Translations under genes and position numbers: made by a program | DNA from: Pelomonas sp036401055 | GTDB taxonomy: Bacteria; Pseudomonadota; Gammaproteobacteria; Burkholderiales; Burkholderiaceae_C | DNA: 64,000 nucleotides | NCBI GenBank assembly: GCA_036401055.1 | Contig: DASWWC010000031.1 | Span: 1 to 64,000 of the forward strand | Direction: 5' to 3' | Shown: positions 51,610-59,705 of the stretch, piece after piece | Layout of the letters: every line of letters begins with the position of its first letter | Numbering within the stretch: the stretch's first letter is position 1 | The notes under the pieces: model-generated | What the model was told of the DNA's origin: nothing | The model's database searches: none | The model's input: only the letters and a program-made list of their open reading frames with translations

Positions 51610-53760
51610 TTGAAGCTGCTTTCCTTCCTTCTGGCCGCGTGCGTGGCACTGCCCGCACTCGCCCAGCCGAATGCCACTATCGACCGCGCCGCCGTCGTCG
51701 CCCGCCACGCGGTGCGCAACACCGGGATCAACCCCGAGTCCGCGCTGACCGTCGGCAACGGCGACTTTGCGGTGACCGTGGACGTGACCGGCCTGCAGAG
51801 CCTGGAGCGCATCTACTACGACGGTGGCCTGCCGCTGGAGACGCGCAACACCTGGAGCTGGCACAGCTTCCCCAACCCCGAGGGCCTGCGCTTCGAGGAC
51901 ACGCTGGCGCCGGTGCCCTTCCACGGCCGGCAGATCCTCTACCCCATCCACCAGAACACGCCCGCCGGCCGCTACTACCGCGAGAACCCCCAGCCCATGC
52001 CGCTGGGCCAGTTCCAGTTCACGCTGTACGGCGAGGTGCTGCGCAGCGAAGACATCGCGGGCGTGAGCCAGACGCTGGACCTGTGGACCGGCATCGTCAC
52101 CAGCAAACTGCTGGTGCGCGGCCAGCCGCTGGAGGTGACGACCGCCGCCCACGGCAGTGCCGCCGTGCTGGCCGTGCAGGCGCGTTCGCCGCTGATCGCC
52201 AGCGGCGACCTGCAGGTGCGCGTGCGCTTCCCCTATGCCTACCGCACGGCCATCGCCCACAAGCCGCCCTTCATCTGGGAGCAGCCCGAGCGGCACCGCA
52301 GCACGCTGACCCAGGTGGCCGCCGGCCACGCCCGCATCGCCCGCGAGGCCGACGGCACACGCTACGACACCGAGCTGCGCTGGAGCACGCCGGCCGAGCT
52401 GGTCAGCGCCTCCACGCCGCAGCTGGCTGCGCCGCACGACTACCGACTGCGCGCGACGAAGGGCGACACGATTGCGTTCACGGCCGCGTTTGCCGATGCC
52501 GAGCACCCGGCGCCCAGCGAAACGGTGGACAGCACGATTGCGTCATCGAAGCAGGCCTGGCGCGACTACTGGACCAAGGGCGGCATGGTGGACCTCAGCG
52601 CCGCCACCGACCCGCGCGCCAAGGAGGTCGAGCGCCGCACCATCCAGTCCCTGTACCTGATGCGCGTGAACTACGCCGGCAGCTTCCCGCCCGCCGAGAC
52701 GGGCCTGCAGCACCTGTCCTGGTTCGGCAAGCACAACTCCGAGGTCTACGTCTTCCACGCGGCGCAGTTCTACCAATGGGGCCATGTGGACCTGCTCGAG
52801 AAGGGCCTGGCCTGGTACCTCGGGCAGCTGCCCAAGGGCATGGCGCAGGCGAAGTCGGAAGGCTTTGACGGCGTGCGCTGGCCCAAGATGTCGGGCCTGG
52901 ATGGCCGCCCCACGCCGGGCGGCATCAACCCGTACATCATCTGGAACCAGCCCAACCCCATCTACCTGGCCGAGCTGGTCTACCGCGCCAAGCCGACGAA
53001 GGAAACCCTGCAGCGCTACGGCGAGCTGGTGGCCGAGTCCGCCAAGTTCCTAGCCTCGTTCGCGCACCGCGATCCGGCCACCGGCGTCTACCACCTGGGC
53101 CCGCCGCTGAAGAACGTCAGCGAGAGCACGTCCGTCGAGCTGGTGCGCAACCCGACCTTCGAAGTGGCCTTCTGGTACTACGGGCTGCAGGTCGCGCAGC
53201 AATGGCGAGAGCGGCAAGGTCTGGCACCCGATGCGAAGTGGGCCGAGGTCATCAAGAACCTCGCGCCGCTGCCGCAGCAGGACGGCAAGTACCTGGAGAT
53301 CGAGGGCATCCGCAACCTGTTCGGCCCGGGCAAGCGCGGCGCGCCCTCGTCCATGCTGCTCGCGCTGGGCTATCTGCCGGCCACGGACAAGATCGACATC
53401 GAGACCGCGCGTCGCACCTTCCACGCCGTGCATGAGCAGCGCGGCGTGGACGGCGGCTGGGTCAGCTGGCAGATGGGGCAGGGCGCGCTGACGGCCGCGC
53501 GGCTGGGCGAGCCGGATCGCGCCGTGGCCATCCTCGGCAACACCCGTGCTGCGGCCCACTTCATGCCCAGTGGCTACAGCCGCCGCCCGCGCGACCCCGA
53601 GGGCGCGGTGGCCTACTTGCCCACCAACGCCGCCTACCTGATGGCCATGGGCCTGATGGCCGGTGGCTGGGACGCGGCGCCCCAGGGTGTTGCCGCGCCG
53701 GGCTTCCCCAAGGACGGCGCCTGGAACGTGCGCGCCGAAGGCCTGCTGCCACTGCCATGA
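51610..53760 (+). CDS. Secreted six-hairpin glycosidase-like protein of unassigned family
   Basis: A 716-residue exported protein. A TTG start at 51610, seven bases after GAGGT, gives the convincing signal peptide LKLLSFLLAACVALPALAQ; an ATG at 51571 lies inside the previous gene. The N-terminal region (INPESALTVGNGDFAVTVDVTG) resembles the super-sandwich domain of GH65/GH95-like enzymes. The second half looks like an (alpha/alpha)6 barrel: LSWFGKHNSEVYVFHAAQFYQWGHVDLLEKGLAWYLGQLP and WNQPNPIYLAELVYRAKPT. I cannot assign a CAZy family or catalytic residues. It is coupled to the PL10 gene by a 4-base overlap, so a pectin-derived substrate is likely. Confidence 0.7.
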   Translation: MKLLSFLLAACVALPALAQPNATIDRAAVVARHAVRNTGINPESALTVGNGDFAVTVDVTGLQSLERIYYDGGLPLETRNTWSWHSFPNPEGLRFEDTLAPVPFHGRQILYPIHQNTPAGRYYRENPQPMPLGQFQFTLYGEVLRSEDIAGVSQTLDLWTGIVTSKLLVRGQPLEVTTAAHGSAAVLAVQARSPLIASGDLQVRVRFPYAYRTAIAHKPPFIWEQPERHRSTLTQVAAGHARIAREADGTRYDTELRWSTPAELVSASTPQLAAPHDYRLRATKGDTIAFTAAFADAEHPAPSETVDSTIASSKQAWRDYWTKGGMVDLSAATDPRAKEVERRTIQSLYLMRVNYAGSFPPAETGLQHLSWFGKHNSEVYVFHAAQFYQWGHVDLLEKGLAWYLGQLPKGMAQAKSEGFDGVRWPKMSGLDGRPTPGGINPYIIWNQPNPIYLAELVYRAKPTKETLQRYGELVAESAKFLASFAHRDPATGVYHLGPPLKNVSESTSVELVRNPTFEVAFWYYGLQVAQQWRERQGLAPDAKWAEVIKNLAPLPQQDGKYLEIEGIRNLFGPGKRGAPSSMLLALGYLPATDKIDIETARRTFHAVHEQRGVDGGWVSWQMGQGALTAARLGEPDRAVAILGNTRAAAHFMPSGYSRRPRDPEGAVAYLPTNAAYLMAMGLMAGGWDAAPQGVAAPGFPKDGAWNVRAEGLLPLP

Positions 53761-55016
53761 AGCGCTTGTTGCTCCTCGCCCTGCTGCCGAGTGCGGCGCT
53801 GGCCGCCGTCATCGGCCACAACACGCCGGCGCCCGAGGTGAGCGCCGCCCGCTTCGCCGAACTGCCTGCCGCACAGCGCCCCGCCTGGCAGGCGTATCAC
53901 GAACGGTCTGACCGCCAGATGGCCTTCGACCGCGCCACGCTGGCCCGCGAGCTGAAGCCCGGCGACCCCGTGCCGCCGCCGCCCGTGGCCGGCAAGATGA
54001 ATGCGCCGCTGGACCGCGAGCCCGGCTGGTACGCGTCGGACGAAGCGGCCCGCATCGCTGCCACCATCCTCAGCTTCCAGACCCCCAGCGGCGGCTGGAG
54101 CAAGAACCAGAACCGCAGCGGCCCGCCGCGCCTGCCCGGCCAGCGCTACGCGAACAACGCCGAGACCATGACCGTGGGCAGCGGCAGCTTCGACGAGCCG
54201 CGCGACCGCTTCTGGACCTTCGTCGGCACGCTGGACAACGACGCCACGCACACCGAGATCCGCTTCCTCGCGCGCGTGAACCAGCAGCGCGCCGGCGACG
54301 CGTATCGAGACGCCATCCTCAAGGGCATCGGCTACCTGCTGATGGCCCAGTACCCCAACGGCGGCTGGCCGCAGAACTACCCGCTGGAAGGGGGCTTCCA
54401 CGACGGCATCACCTTCAACGACGATGCCGTGTCCGAGGCTGCGCGCCTGTTGCAGGACGTGGCCGACGGGGCGCCCGGTTTCGCCTTCGTGCCCCAGGCG
54501 CTGCGCCGCCAGGCCCGCGCAGCCGCATCCCGTGCGGTCGACGTCATCCTGGCGGCCCAGGTGAAGGTCGACGGTCGCCTGACCGGCTGGCCGCAGCAGA
54601 TCGATGCGCTGACGCTGCAACCCATCTCTGCCCGCAACTACGAGCCGCGCGGCCTGGCCAGCGCCGAGAGCGCCGGCGTGCTGTTGTTCCTGATGCGGCA
54701 GCCCCGCCCCACGCCCGCGATGAAGGCCGCCATCCACGCCGGCATTGCCTGGCTGCAGGCTCAGACGCTGCGCGACCACGCCTTCACCATGACGCCCGAC
54801 GGCCGCAAGCTCATCTCCCGGCCCGGCGACGGCCCGCTGTGGTCCCGGCTCTACGACGTGTCGACCGGCCGCCCCATCTTTGGCGACTGGGGAAAGACCA
54901 TCCACGACGACGTCAACGAGATCTCCAAGGGCCGCCGCAACGGCTACACCTGGTGGGGCACCTGGCCGCAGAAGGCGCTGGAGGCCTACCCGCGCTGGAG
55001 GGCGCTCCATCCCTGA
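53757..55016 (+). CDS. PL10 family pectate lyase
   Basis: A 419-residue secreted pectate lyase with a short signal peptide (MKRLLLLALLPSAALAA). The PL10 (alpha/alpha)3 toroid is recognised by TPSGGWSKNQNRSG, YPNGGWPQNYPL, FNDDAVSEAARLL (calcium-ligand region) and ISARNYEPRGLASAESAGV, which carries the catalytic Arg. It cleaves polygalacturonate, exposing or releasing arabinan-bearing rhamnogalacturonan. It is the last gene of the plus-strand operon and overlaps the preceding gene by 4 bases. It differs from the PL1 lyase at 30190 in fold and linkage to other modules. Confidence 0.92.
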   Translation: MKRLLLLALLPSAALAAVIGHNTPAPEVSAARFAELPAAQRPAWQAYHERSDRQMAFDRATLARELKPGDPVPPPPVAGKMNAPLDREPGWYASDEAARIAATILSFQTPSGGWSKNQNRSGPPRLPGQRYANNAETMTVGSGSFDEPRDRFWTFVGTLDNDATHTEIRFLARVNQQRAGDAYRDAILKGIGYLLMAQYPNGGWPQNYPLEGGFHDGITFNDDAVSEAARLLQDVADGAPGFAFVPQALRRQARAAASRAVDVILAAQVKVDGRLTGWPQQIDALTLQPISARNYEPRGLASAESAGVLLFLMRQPRPTPAMKAAIHAGIAWLQAQTLRDHAFTMTPDGRKLISRPGDGPLWSRLYDVSTGRPIFGDWGKTIHDDVNEISKGRRNGYTWWGTWPQKALEAYPRWRALHP

Positions 55017-55078
55017 CCGTGCGACACGCTGAAGCGTCGCGCATGAAAGAGGGTTGCTGGAGGCCCGAGGCCCGCGTG

Positions 55079-56332
55079 CTACCTGGAGAGGCTCTGGCTT
55101 GTCCGGTCGATGAACTCGGCGCGCTGATCCTTCAGATTCGGTCCATCGATGTACTGGGCCAACTGGTCCAAGTCGCGACTGCTTACACCGAGGCCCCGGA
55201 AGAACTCCTTCCACCCATGTACGGCCGCAGCCACGCGCTTGACCGCCTCCACGGCCGTGTCTTTGGTGAGCCCGAAGGCCTGCACTTCCGACAGCGCGTT
55301 CTCGATCGAGGCATCGGCCTGCTCCTTGCCAACCCTGAGCTGCTGTTGACCCAGCCCCTGAGCCGACGGCACGACATCGTAGGCCGGTGACAGATCGTAG
55401 AACCCGTCGGCCGCGCGCACGAAGGCGTGGTTCTTCTCATGGTCATCCGTGTTGTCCATCAGGATGTTGAAGACCATGCGTTTGAACAACTCCTTCTGTT
55501 GCCCGCGAATGGCTTGTGCTCGTCCGATCCGACGCAGGCTCTGTGCGAGTTCCGGGTAGCCCATGGGCAGGCCGTTGGCGCGCAACACGGTGTTGGCGGA
55601 GATCACATGCGAGCGCTGATCGCCGCAGCGATCAAAGCGCTTCACGGCGACGGCGTGCCCGTGGACCAAAGGCAGCGCGCGCGTCTGCGCCACGTCGATC
55701 CCGCATTGGCTGGCAAGACGCATGGTGGCGTGCTCGACCAGCTCCGTGTTGAAGTCCTCTCCTTCGGAGAACTTCACGACCCACTGCGCGCCGTCCATCT
55801 CGATCAAGGACTTGGGCCGAGCGCCGCCGAACGACGGGCCGGGCTTGACCAGGCGCACCAGCCGCTCGTCCAGCTTCTCGTCGGCCAGGACCGCAGCAAC
55901 CGCACGCTGCATGTCGTCGAGGTTCGCCAAGCTCGCCATGCCCCCCCCGCTGCTGGGCATGTAGCCGCCAGCATCCGTCGAGACACCCAGCGCGCCGAAG
56001 CGGTCATCGCCCGCAAAGTAGAGGTACTCCAGCACCGACAGCCGTGAAGGCTTGTAGAGGTTGCGAATCACACGCTCGCCCCAGCGATCCGGGCGCGCAT
56101 CGTCAACGGCGCCGACCGCCATGTCTCGCTCCTTGGGCACGTAGACGCCTCGGCCCAAGGGCAGGTCTTCGCTGAGGGGGAAGCCGTGCTGCAGCCAGTC
56201 GGCCGAATACTCCAGGCCGACTTTGCGGTTGCCCTCGGCCAGGAAGATCTGGCCGACGCTTCGCGGCGACGCCGGCCCGTCACCAAGCCACCACAGGCTC
56301 ATGGTGTCTTGCGGCTTGTAGGCGCTACTCAC
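55079..56332 (-). CDS. hipA: HipA-family toxin kinase
   Basis: A 417-residue serine/threonine-type kinase of the HipA toxin family, which in E. coli inactivates glutamyl-tRNA synthetase. KPGPSFGGARPKSLIEMDGAQWVVKF is the ATP-loop region. NILMDNTDDHEKNHAFV carries the catalytic Asp and the metal-binding Asn, and FYDLSPAYDVVPS the following conserved Asp. A GTG start at 56332 overlaps the antitoxin gene by 8 bases; an ATG at 56302 is the alternative. Codon use is less GC-biased than in the neighbours, in keeping with an acquired module. Confidence 0.9.
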   Translation of the reverse strand: MSSAYKPQDTMSLWWLGDGPASPRSVGQIFLAEGNRKVGLEYSADWLQHGFPLSEDLPLGRGVYVPKERDMAVGAVDDARPDRWGERVIRNLYKPSRLSVLEYLYFAGDDRFGALGVSTDAGGYMPSSGGGMASLANLDDMQRAVAAVLADEKLDERLVRLVKPGPSFGGARPKSLIEMDGAQWVVKFSEGEDFNTELVEHATMRLASQCGIDVAQTRALPLVHGHAVAVKRFDRCGDQRSHVISANTVLRANGLPMGYPELAQSLRRIGRAQAIRGQQKELFKRMVFNILMDNTDDHEKNHAFVRAADGFYDLSPAYDVVPSAQGLGQQQLRVGKEQADASIENALSEVQAFGLTKDTAVEAVKRVAAAVHGWKEFFRGLGVSSRDLDQLAQYIDGPNLKDQRAEFIDRTSQSLSR

Positions 56333-56651
56333 GGCGCCGGCTCCCCTTTTTCTCAATGGCCAGGATCTCCTGCGCCAAAGCCTGGGCGTCGTGCTCTGGC
56401 GCCGCCAGATCCCGCAGCGCGCTATCTCGGCCGAGCAGCCACAAAGCGGTGGCATACACGCCCATGCTGACGCGTGGATCGCCCTTCTCCATCGCAGCCA
56501 AGGTCGGAACGGATACATCCATCCGCAAGGCCCAAGCCCGCAGCGACTCCTTCCGTCGTTTCCGACCTAGCCGCAAATGGCCTCCAAGGACTTCCAACGA
56601 GATCTGTACAGGACTGGGCAGGCTCGCTACGGAAACGGCGGCTTTAGGCAT
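56325..56651 (-). CDS. hipB: HipB-like XRE-family antitoxin
   Basis: A 108-residue helix-turn-helix protein that should neutralise HipA and repress the operon. The HTH is LGGHLRLGRKRRKESLRAWALRMDVSVPTLAAMEKGDPRVSMGVYATALWLLG. The order antitoxin then toxin with an 8-base overlap is standard for hipBA. A 19-bp perfect dyad lies 22 bases upstream of its start. Confidence 0.88.
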   Translation of the reverse strand: MPKAAVSVASLPSPVQISLEVLGGHLRLGRKRRKESLRAWALRMDVSVPTLAAMEKGDPRVSMGVYATALWLLGRDSALRDLAAPEHDAQALAQEILAIEKKGSRRRE

Positions 56652-56672
56652 TAGCCAAGGTTACACAAGAAT

Positions 56673-56691
56673 CAAAATTTGTGCAATTTTG
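56673..56691. promoter_or_regulatory. 19-bp dyad, probable hipBA operator
   Basis: CAAAATT at 56673-56679 and AATTTTG at 56685-56691 form a perfect dyad around TGTGC. It lies 22 bases upstream of the hipB start on the minus strand, in an AT-rich stretch, and overlaps a weak TTGCAC -35-like box. The geometry fits autorepression by HipB. Confidence 0.6.
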
Positions 56692-56800
56692 GTTGAACAA
56701 ACCTCAAATTTTCGGTACCTGGGAGGCCGTGTGCGCAGGCACGGGAACCTGGCGATAGGGCGCGCGTCCATCTTGCGAACGACCTCCGCTGAGAGCAGCG

Positions 56801-57040
56801 TTAGTCGCTCTTCGCAACATCGCCGGCTGCCTCTACCAAAGCCACCAATTGCGATGCTCGTTTGCGCAATGGTTTTGCCAGCTTGACCAGCGTGGAAAGG
56901 GTCGGCTGCCGCTCGCCGCGTTCAAGCATGCTGATGTAGTTCCGCTCGAGCCCCGCCTCAAAGCCGAGCTGCTCTTGCGTCAATCCGACTTGCTTGCGCT
57001 GGTCCCTCAGAACCTGCCCGAACGTGATTGCCAGATTCAA
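56801..57040 (-). CDS. XRE-family transcriptional regulator
   Basis: A 79-residue Cro/CI-type repressor, essentially one HTH domain: FGQVLRDQRKQVGLTQEQLGFEAGLERNYISMLERGERQPTLSTLVKLAKPL. A TTG start at 57040 is preceded by GGAG with six-base spacing; an earlier TTG at 57052 directly follows an in-frame stop and has no ribosome site. Its 22-bp dyad operator (57045-57066) covers that ribosome site. It is divergent from the transposase-like and sigma-factor genes and probably represses both directions. Confidence 0.85.
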   Translation of the reverse strand: MNLAITFGQVLRDQRKQVGLTQEQLGFEAGLERNYISMLERGERQPTLSTLVKLAKPLRKRASQLVALVEAAGDVAKSD

Positions 57041-57044
57041 CAGC

Positions 57045-57109
57045 TTCTCCAACTATGGTTGGAGAAATTGGGCCGGTGGACTATGATTTTGTCCGCCAAC
57101 CATAGTTGG
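57045..57109. promoter_or_regulatory. Divergent promoter flanked by two inverted 14-bp operators
   Basis: The left site is a perfect 22-bp dyad (TTCTCCAAC-TATG-GTTGGAGAA, 57045-57066). Its 14-bp core CCAACTATGGTTGG recurs as the exact reverse complement, CCAACCATAGTTGG, at 57096-57109. Between them is a good plus-strand promoter: TTGGAG at 57059-57064, 17 bases, then TATGAT at 57082-57087. The left operator covers the -35 box and the right one the expected start point. This would allow tight repression by the adjacent XRE protein. Confidence 0.7.
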
Positions 57110-57171
57110 AATTTCTCGTTGATCTCAAACCTTGGCCGGGGACTAGCTTGCCCCCGAATATGGAGCGCGCG

Positions 57172-57777
57172 ATGAACGATCCTCTGGGTATCGCAACCGA
57201 GTCGCGGCCGCTATGTCGCTCGTACGTCTGCGCGGTATTTGGCACGCTCAGCTTCAAGCTCCAAGGCGACCCATGGACGAGGGCTGAGCAGCTCAGCTGG
57301 GCCCTGGGAATCCTGCTTGACGGCCAGCCGCACTACCTGGGCTCCTGGCAATTGCTAGATCAGCCAACCTGCTGGTCCTGCATCGCGCATGACCTGCACG
57401 TCCGCGGCATTGAACGCCTCCGGTTCGTTGTCGGTCCAGCCCCGGCCGAGATCGGCGCCACCCTCTTGTCTCTCCACACCGGCGTCACCGTGCTTCCACC
57501 TTTCGGCAAGTTCCTCGACCAGTGCCTGATCGACTCGCTCCACCCGGGCCACCGCCCCTACATCGAGCGCGCCCACGAGGTCTCTACGCAGATGGACCGG
57601 CGCTTCAAGCGCGCAGTCGCCCGCTACGGCGCCTTCTCCAGTGCCGACGCAGCATCCGCACTGCTCCGCCGCTCCGCGGAGCGCTACCTCGCAACCAACA
57701 GACCAGCGCAGGCGGAGTCCCCGCCGCCAACCAGGCGCGCGTACGGCCGATCAGCAGCCCTGCCTGCCACTCACTGA
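57172..57777 (+). CDS. Degenerate IS256/Mutator-transposase-like protein
   Basis: A 201-residue protein. The middle, LSWALGILLDGQPHYLGSWQ followed by CWSCIAHDLHVRGIERLRFVVG, matches in layout the core of IS256-type transposases (xxIGVxxDGxxxxLGLW, then W-x-DLxxRGV-x-VVxD). The catalytic positions appear lost: the second Asp is replaced in VVGPAPAE, and no first Asp is evident. The N-terminal DNA-binding domain is also missing. It could be a decaying fragment or a domesticated protein. The intact frame, a regulated promoter and close linkage to a sigma factor 24 bases downstream argue for the second. An ATG at 57160 is an alternative start. The relationship is by eye only. Confidence 0.5.
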   Translation: MNDPLGIATESRPLCRSYVCAVFGTLSFKLQGDPWTRAEQLSWALGILLDGQPHYLGSWQLLDQPTCWSCIAHDLHVRGIERLRFVVGPAPAEIGATLLSLHTGVTVLPPFGKFLDQCLIDSLHPGHRPYIERAHEVSTQMDRRFKRAVARYGAFSSADAASALLRRSAERYLATNRPAQAESPPPTRRAYGRSAALPATH

Positions 57778-57801
57778 CCTCCAATCAGCCAGGCTCCCGC
57801 C

Positions 57802-58275
57802 ATGAACCTCAAAGCTACCCTAGCGAGCATCCGTGCCGCCCTGCGGCGCCGCGGGGCCACGGCACAGGACGCCGACGACCTCGTCCAAGAAGCGTGGATC
57901 CGACTGGCCTCCTATAGCAGCGACCTCCCCGTCGAGCGCCCCGAGGCCTTCATGATGCGCGCCGCCCTGAACCTGGCCATCGACGCGCACCGCATGCGCG
58001 TCGCCCACGGCGAGGAGGTGCTTGTCGAAGATGTTGTCCTACTGGACATCAACCCCGACGCCGAAGCCGCATTGCTCGCCAAGGAACGAGTCTGCCGGCT
58101 GAGCGAGGGCATCAATCGCCTATCCGACAAGACGCGCGTCATCTTCCTCTCCCACCGCCTCGACGGCTTGCCCTACAGCGAGATCGCCAAGCTCCACGGC
58201 CTCAGCATCACCACTGTCCACTCGCACGTCGCCAAGGCCACGCTGCAACTGACTCGATGGATGAACGGCTGGTAG
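57802..58275 (+). CDS. ECF-type RNA polymerase sigma factor
   Basis: A 157-residue sigma-70 family protein of FecI-like size. Region 2 is QDADDLVQEAWIRLASYSS with RPEAFMMRAALNLAIDAHRM. Region 4 is LPYSEIAKLHGLSITTVHSHVAKATLQL. No anti-sigma gene is adjacent. It lies 24 bases downstream of the transposase-like gene and so is probably under the XRE-controlled promoter. Its targets are unknown; the TonB receptor here has no signalling domain to connect to it. Confidence 0.85.
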   Translation: MNLKATLASIRAALRRRGATAQDADDLVQEAWIRLASYSSDLPVERPEAFMMRAALNLAIDAHRMRVAHGEEVLVEDVVLLDINPDAEAALLAKERVCRLSEGINRLSDKTRVIFLSHRLDGLPYSEIAKLHGLSITTVHSHVAKATLQLTRWMNGW

Positions 58276-58338
58276 CGCCGAACCTAGGCAAAGCTGCACG
58301 TCACTCGACCGCCACGGCGGCACATTGCGACGGCCAGC

Positions 58339-58380
58339 TTGACGGCTGCTGTCCATGTGTACTATCGTACTAGTACACAT
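58339..58380 (+). promoter_or_regulatory. Promoter with 26-bp operator of the YtrA-type operon
   Basis: ATGTGTACTA at 58355-58364 and TAGTACACAT at 58371-58380 form a perfect dyad around TCGTAC, 26 bp in all. It ends 12 bases before the regulator start codon. TTGACG at 58339-58344 with TACTAT at 58360-58365 (15-base spacing) is the likely promoter, overlapped by the dyad. This is the expected arrangement for autorepression by a YtrA-family GntR protein. Confidence 0.7.
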
Positions 58381-58392
58381 TGGCAGTTCTGC

Positions 58393-58788
58393 ATGGACCC
58401 TATCCATTTCGTCCACATCAACACCGGCTCGCCCGAGCCCATCTACCGCCAGCTCATCGAGCAGGTCCGGCGGCGTGTGGCGGCGGGGCAGCTGAAGGCG
58501 GGCGACGAGATTCCGTCGGTGCGCGAGCTGGCGCAGGCGCTGGCGGTGCACCCCATGACCATCTCCAAGGCGTATTCCATGCTGGAGATGGAGGGCGTGC
58601 TGGAGCGCCGGCGCGGCCTGTCCATGGTGGTGGCGGCGCAGCACCAGAAGGCCCAGCCCACCGCGGATCGCGTGGAGCTGCTGCGCCCCACGCTGGAGAA
58701 GGCCGCCGCCGAGGCCCGGCAGTTGGAGCTGCCCAAGGCCCAGGTGCTGCAGCTCTTCAAAACCATCCTGGAGGACGGCGCCTCCTGA
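58393..58788 (+). CDS. YtrA-subfamily GntR transcriptional regulator
   Basis: A 131-residue GntR regulator of the small YtrA type. It has an N-terminal winged HTH (EPIYRQLIEQVRRRVAAGQLKAGDEIPSVRELAQALAVHPMTISKAYSMLEMEGVLERRRG) and only a short dimerising tail. Such proteins control adjacent ABC exporters, often in response to cell-envelope-active compounds. The start ATG at 58393 is preferred; upstream frame lies within the operator. The ABC ATPase gene begins 32 bases downstream. Confidence 0.9.
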   Translation: MDPIHFVHINTGSPEPIYRQLIEQVRRRVAAGQLKAGDEIPSVRELAQALAVHPMTISKAYSMLEMEGVLERRRGLSMVVAAQHQKAQPTADRVELLRPTLEKAAAEARQLELPKAQVLQLFKTILEDGAS

Positions 58789-58820
58789 GGCGCCACCTTC
58801 CGCAACCTCAAGAGGCCCCC

Positions 58821-59705
58821 ATGAGCCCTCACTTTCCGCACACCGAGTCCGCCAGCGCCGAACTGAGCCGTGTGAGCCTGGCCTACCCCAAGGGCCCCGC
58901 CGTGCTGGACGGCCTGGACTGGACGCTGAAGCCGGGCCAGGTCGTGGGCCTGCTGGGCCGCAACGGCGCGGGCAAGACCACGCTGCTGGAGACGCTGCTG
59001 GGTCTGCGCGAGCCCGATGCCGGCCGCGTGCGGCTGTTCGGCCAGGACGTGCTGGCGCTGGACGACGCCGCGCGCGCCCGCATCGGCTACGTGCCGCAGC
59101 ACAGCGACCTGTTCGAGGGCTTCACGCCGGCCCAGCTGCTGGCCTACTTCAAGAGCTTCTACCCGCGCTGGAACGAGGCCAAGGTGGAGGGCCTGATGTC
59201 GCGCTGGGACATCGCGCGCGACAAGCCCATCCGCAAGCTGTCGGGCGGCCAGAAGCAGCGCCTGTCCATCATCCGCGCTCTGGCCCACGAGCCCGACCTG
59301 CTGGTGCTGGACGAGCCCGTCGCCAGCCTGGACCCGGCCGGCCGGCGCGACTTCCTGCGCGAGCTGGTGGGCCAGGTGCTGGACCGCGGCGCCACCGTGG
59401 TGTTCTCCACGCACATCCTGTCGGACCTGGAGCGCGTGGCCTTCAACGTCGCCTTCATGAGCGGTGGCCGCATCGCGCTGCAGGCGCCGCTGGACGAGCT
59501 GCTGGACCAGGTGCGCGCCTTCACCGGCACGGTCACCGAGATGGCCGCGCTGATGGCCCGCTTGGGCGCCGAGCCGCTGAAGCGCACGCCGCTGGAGGCC
59601 GGCCGCGAGCGCGTGCTGGCGCGGCTGCCGGCCGACGCAGCCCTGCCTGCCGGCCTGAGCATGGACCGCGTCAACCTCGACGACCTGTTCTCGGAGCTGA
59701 CCTGA
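58821..59705 (+). CDS. ABC transporter ATP-binding protein
   Basis: A 294-residue ATPase typical of the exporters linked to YtrA regulators. Walker A is GLLGRNGAGKTTLLE, the signature KLSGGQKQRLSIIRAL, Walker B LLVLDEPVASLDP, and the switch His lies in VVFSTHILSD. The tail beyond residue 215 is a short accessory domain. It overlaps the membrane-protein gene by one base. Confidence 0.92.
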   Translation: MSPHFPHTESASAELSRVSLAYPKGPAVLDGLDWTLKPGQVVGLLGRNGAGKTTLLETLLGLREPDAGRVRLFGQDVLALDDAARARIGYVPQHSDLFEGFTPAQLLAYFKSFYPRWNEAKVEGLMSRWDIARDKPIRKLSGGQKQRLSIIRALAHEPDLLVLDEPVASLDPAGRRDFLRELVGQVLDRGATVVFSTHILSDLERVAFNVAFMSGGRIALQAPLDELLDQVRAFTGTVTEMAALMARLGAEPLKRTPLEAGRERVLARLPADAALPAGLSMDRVNLDDLFSELT

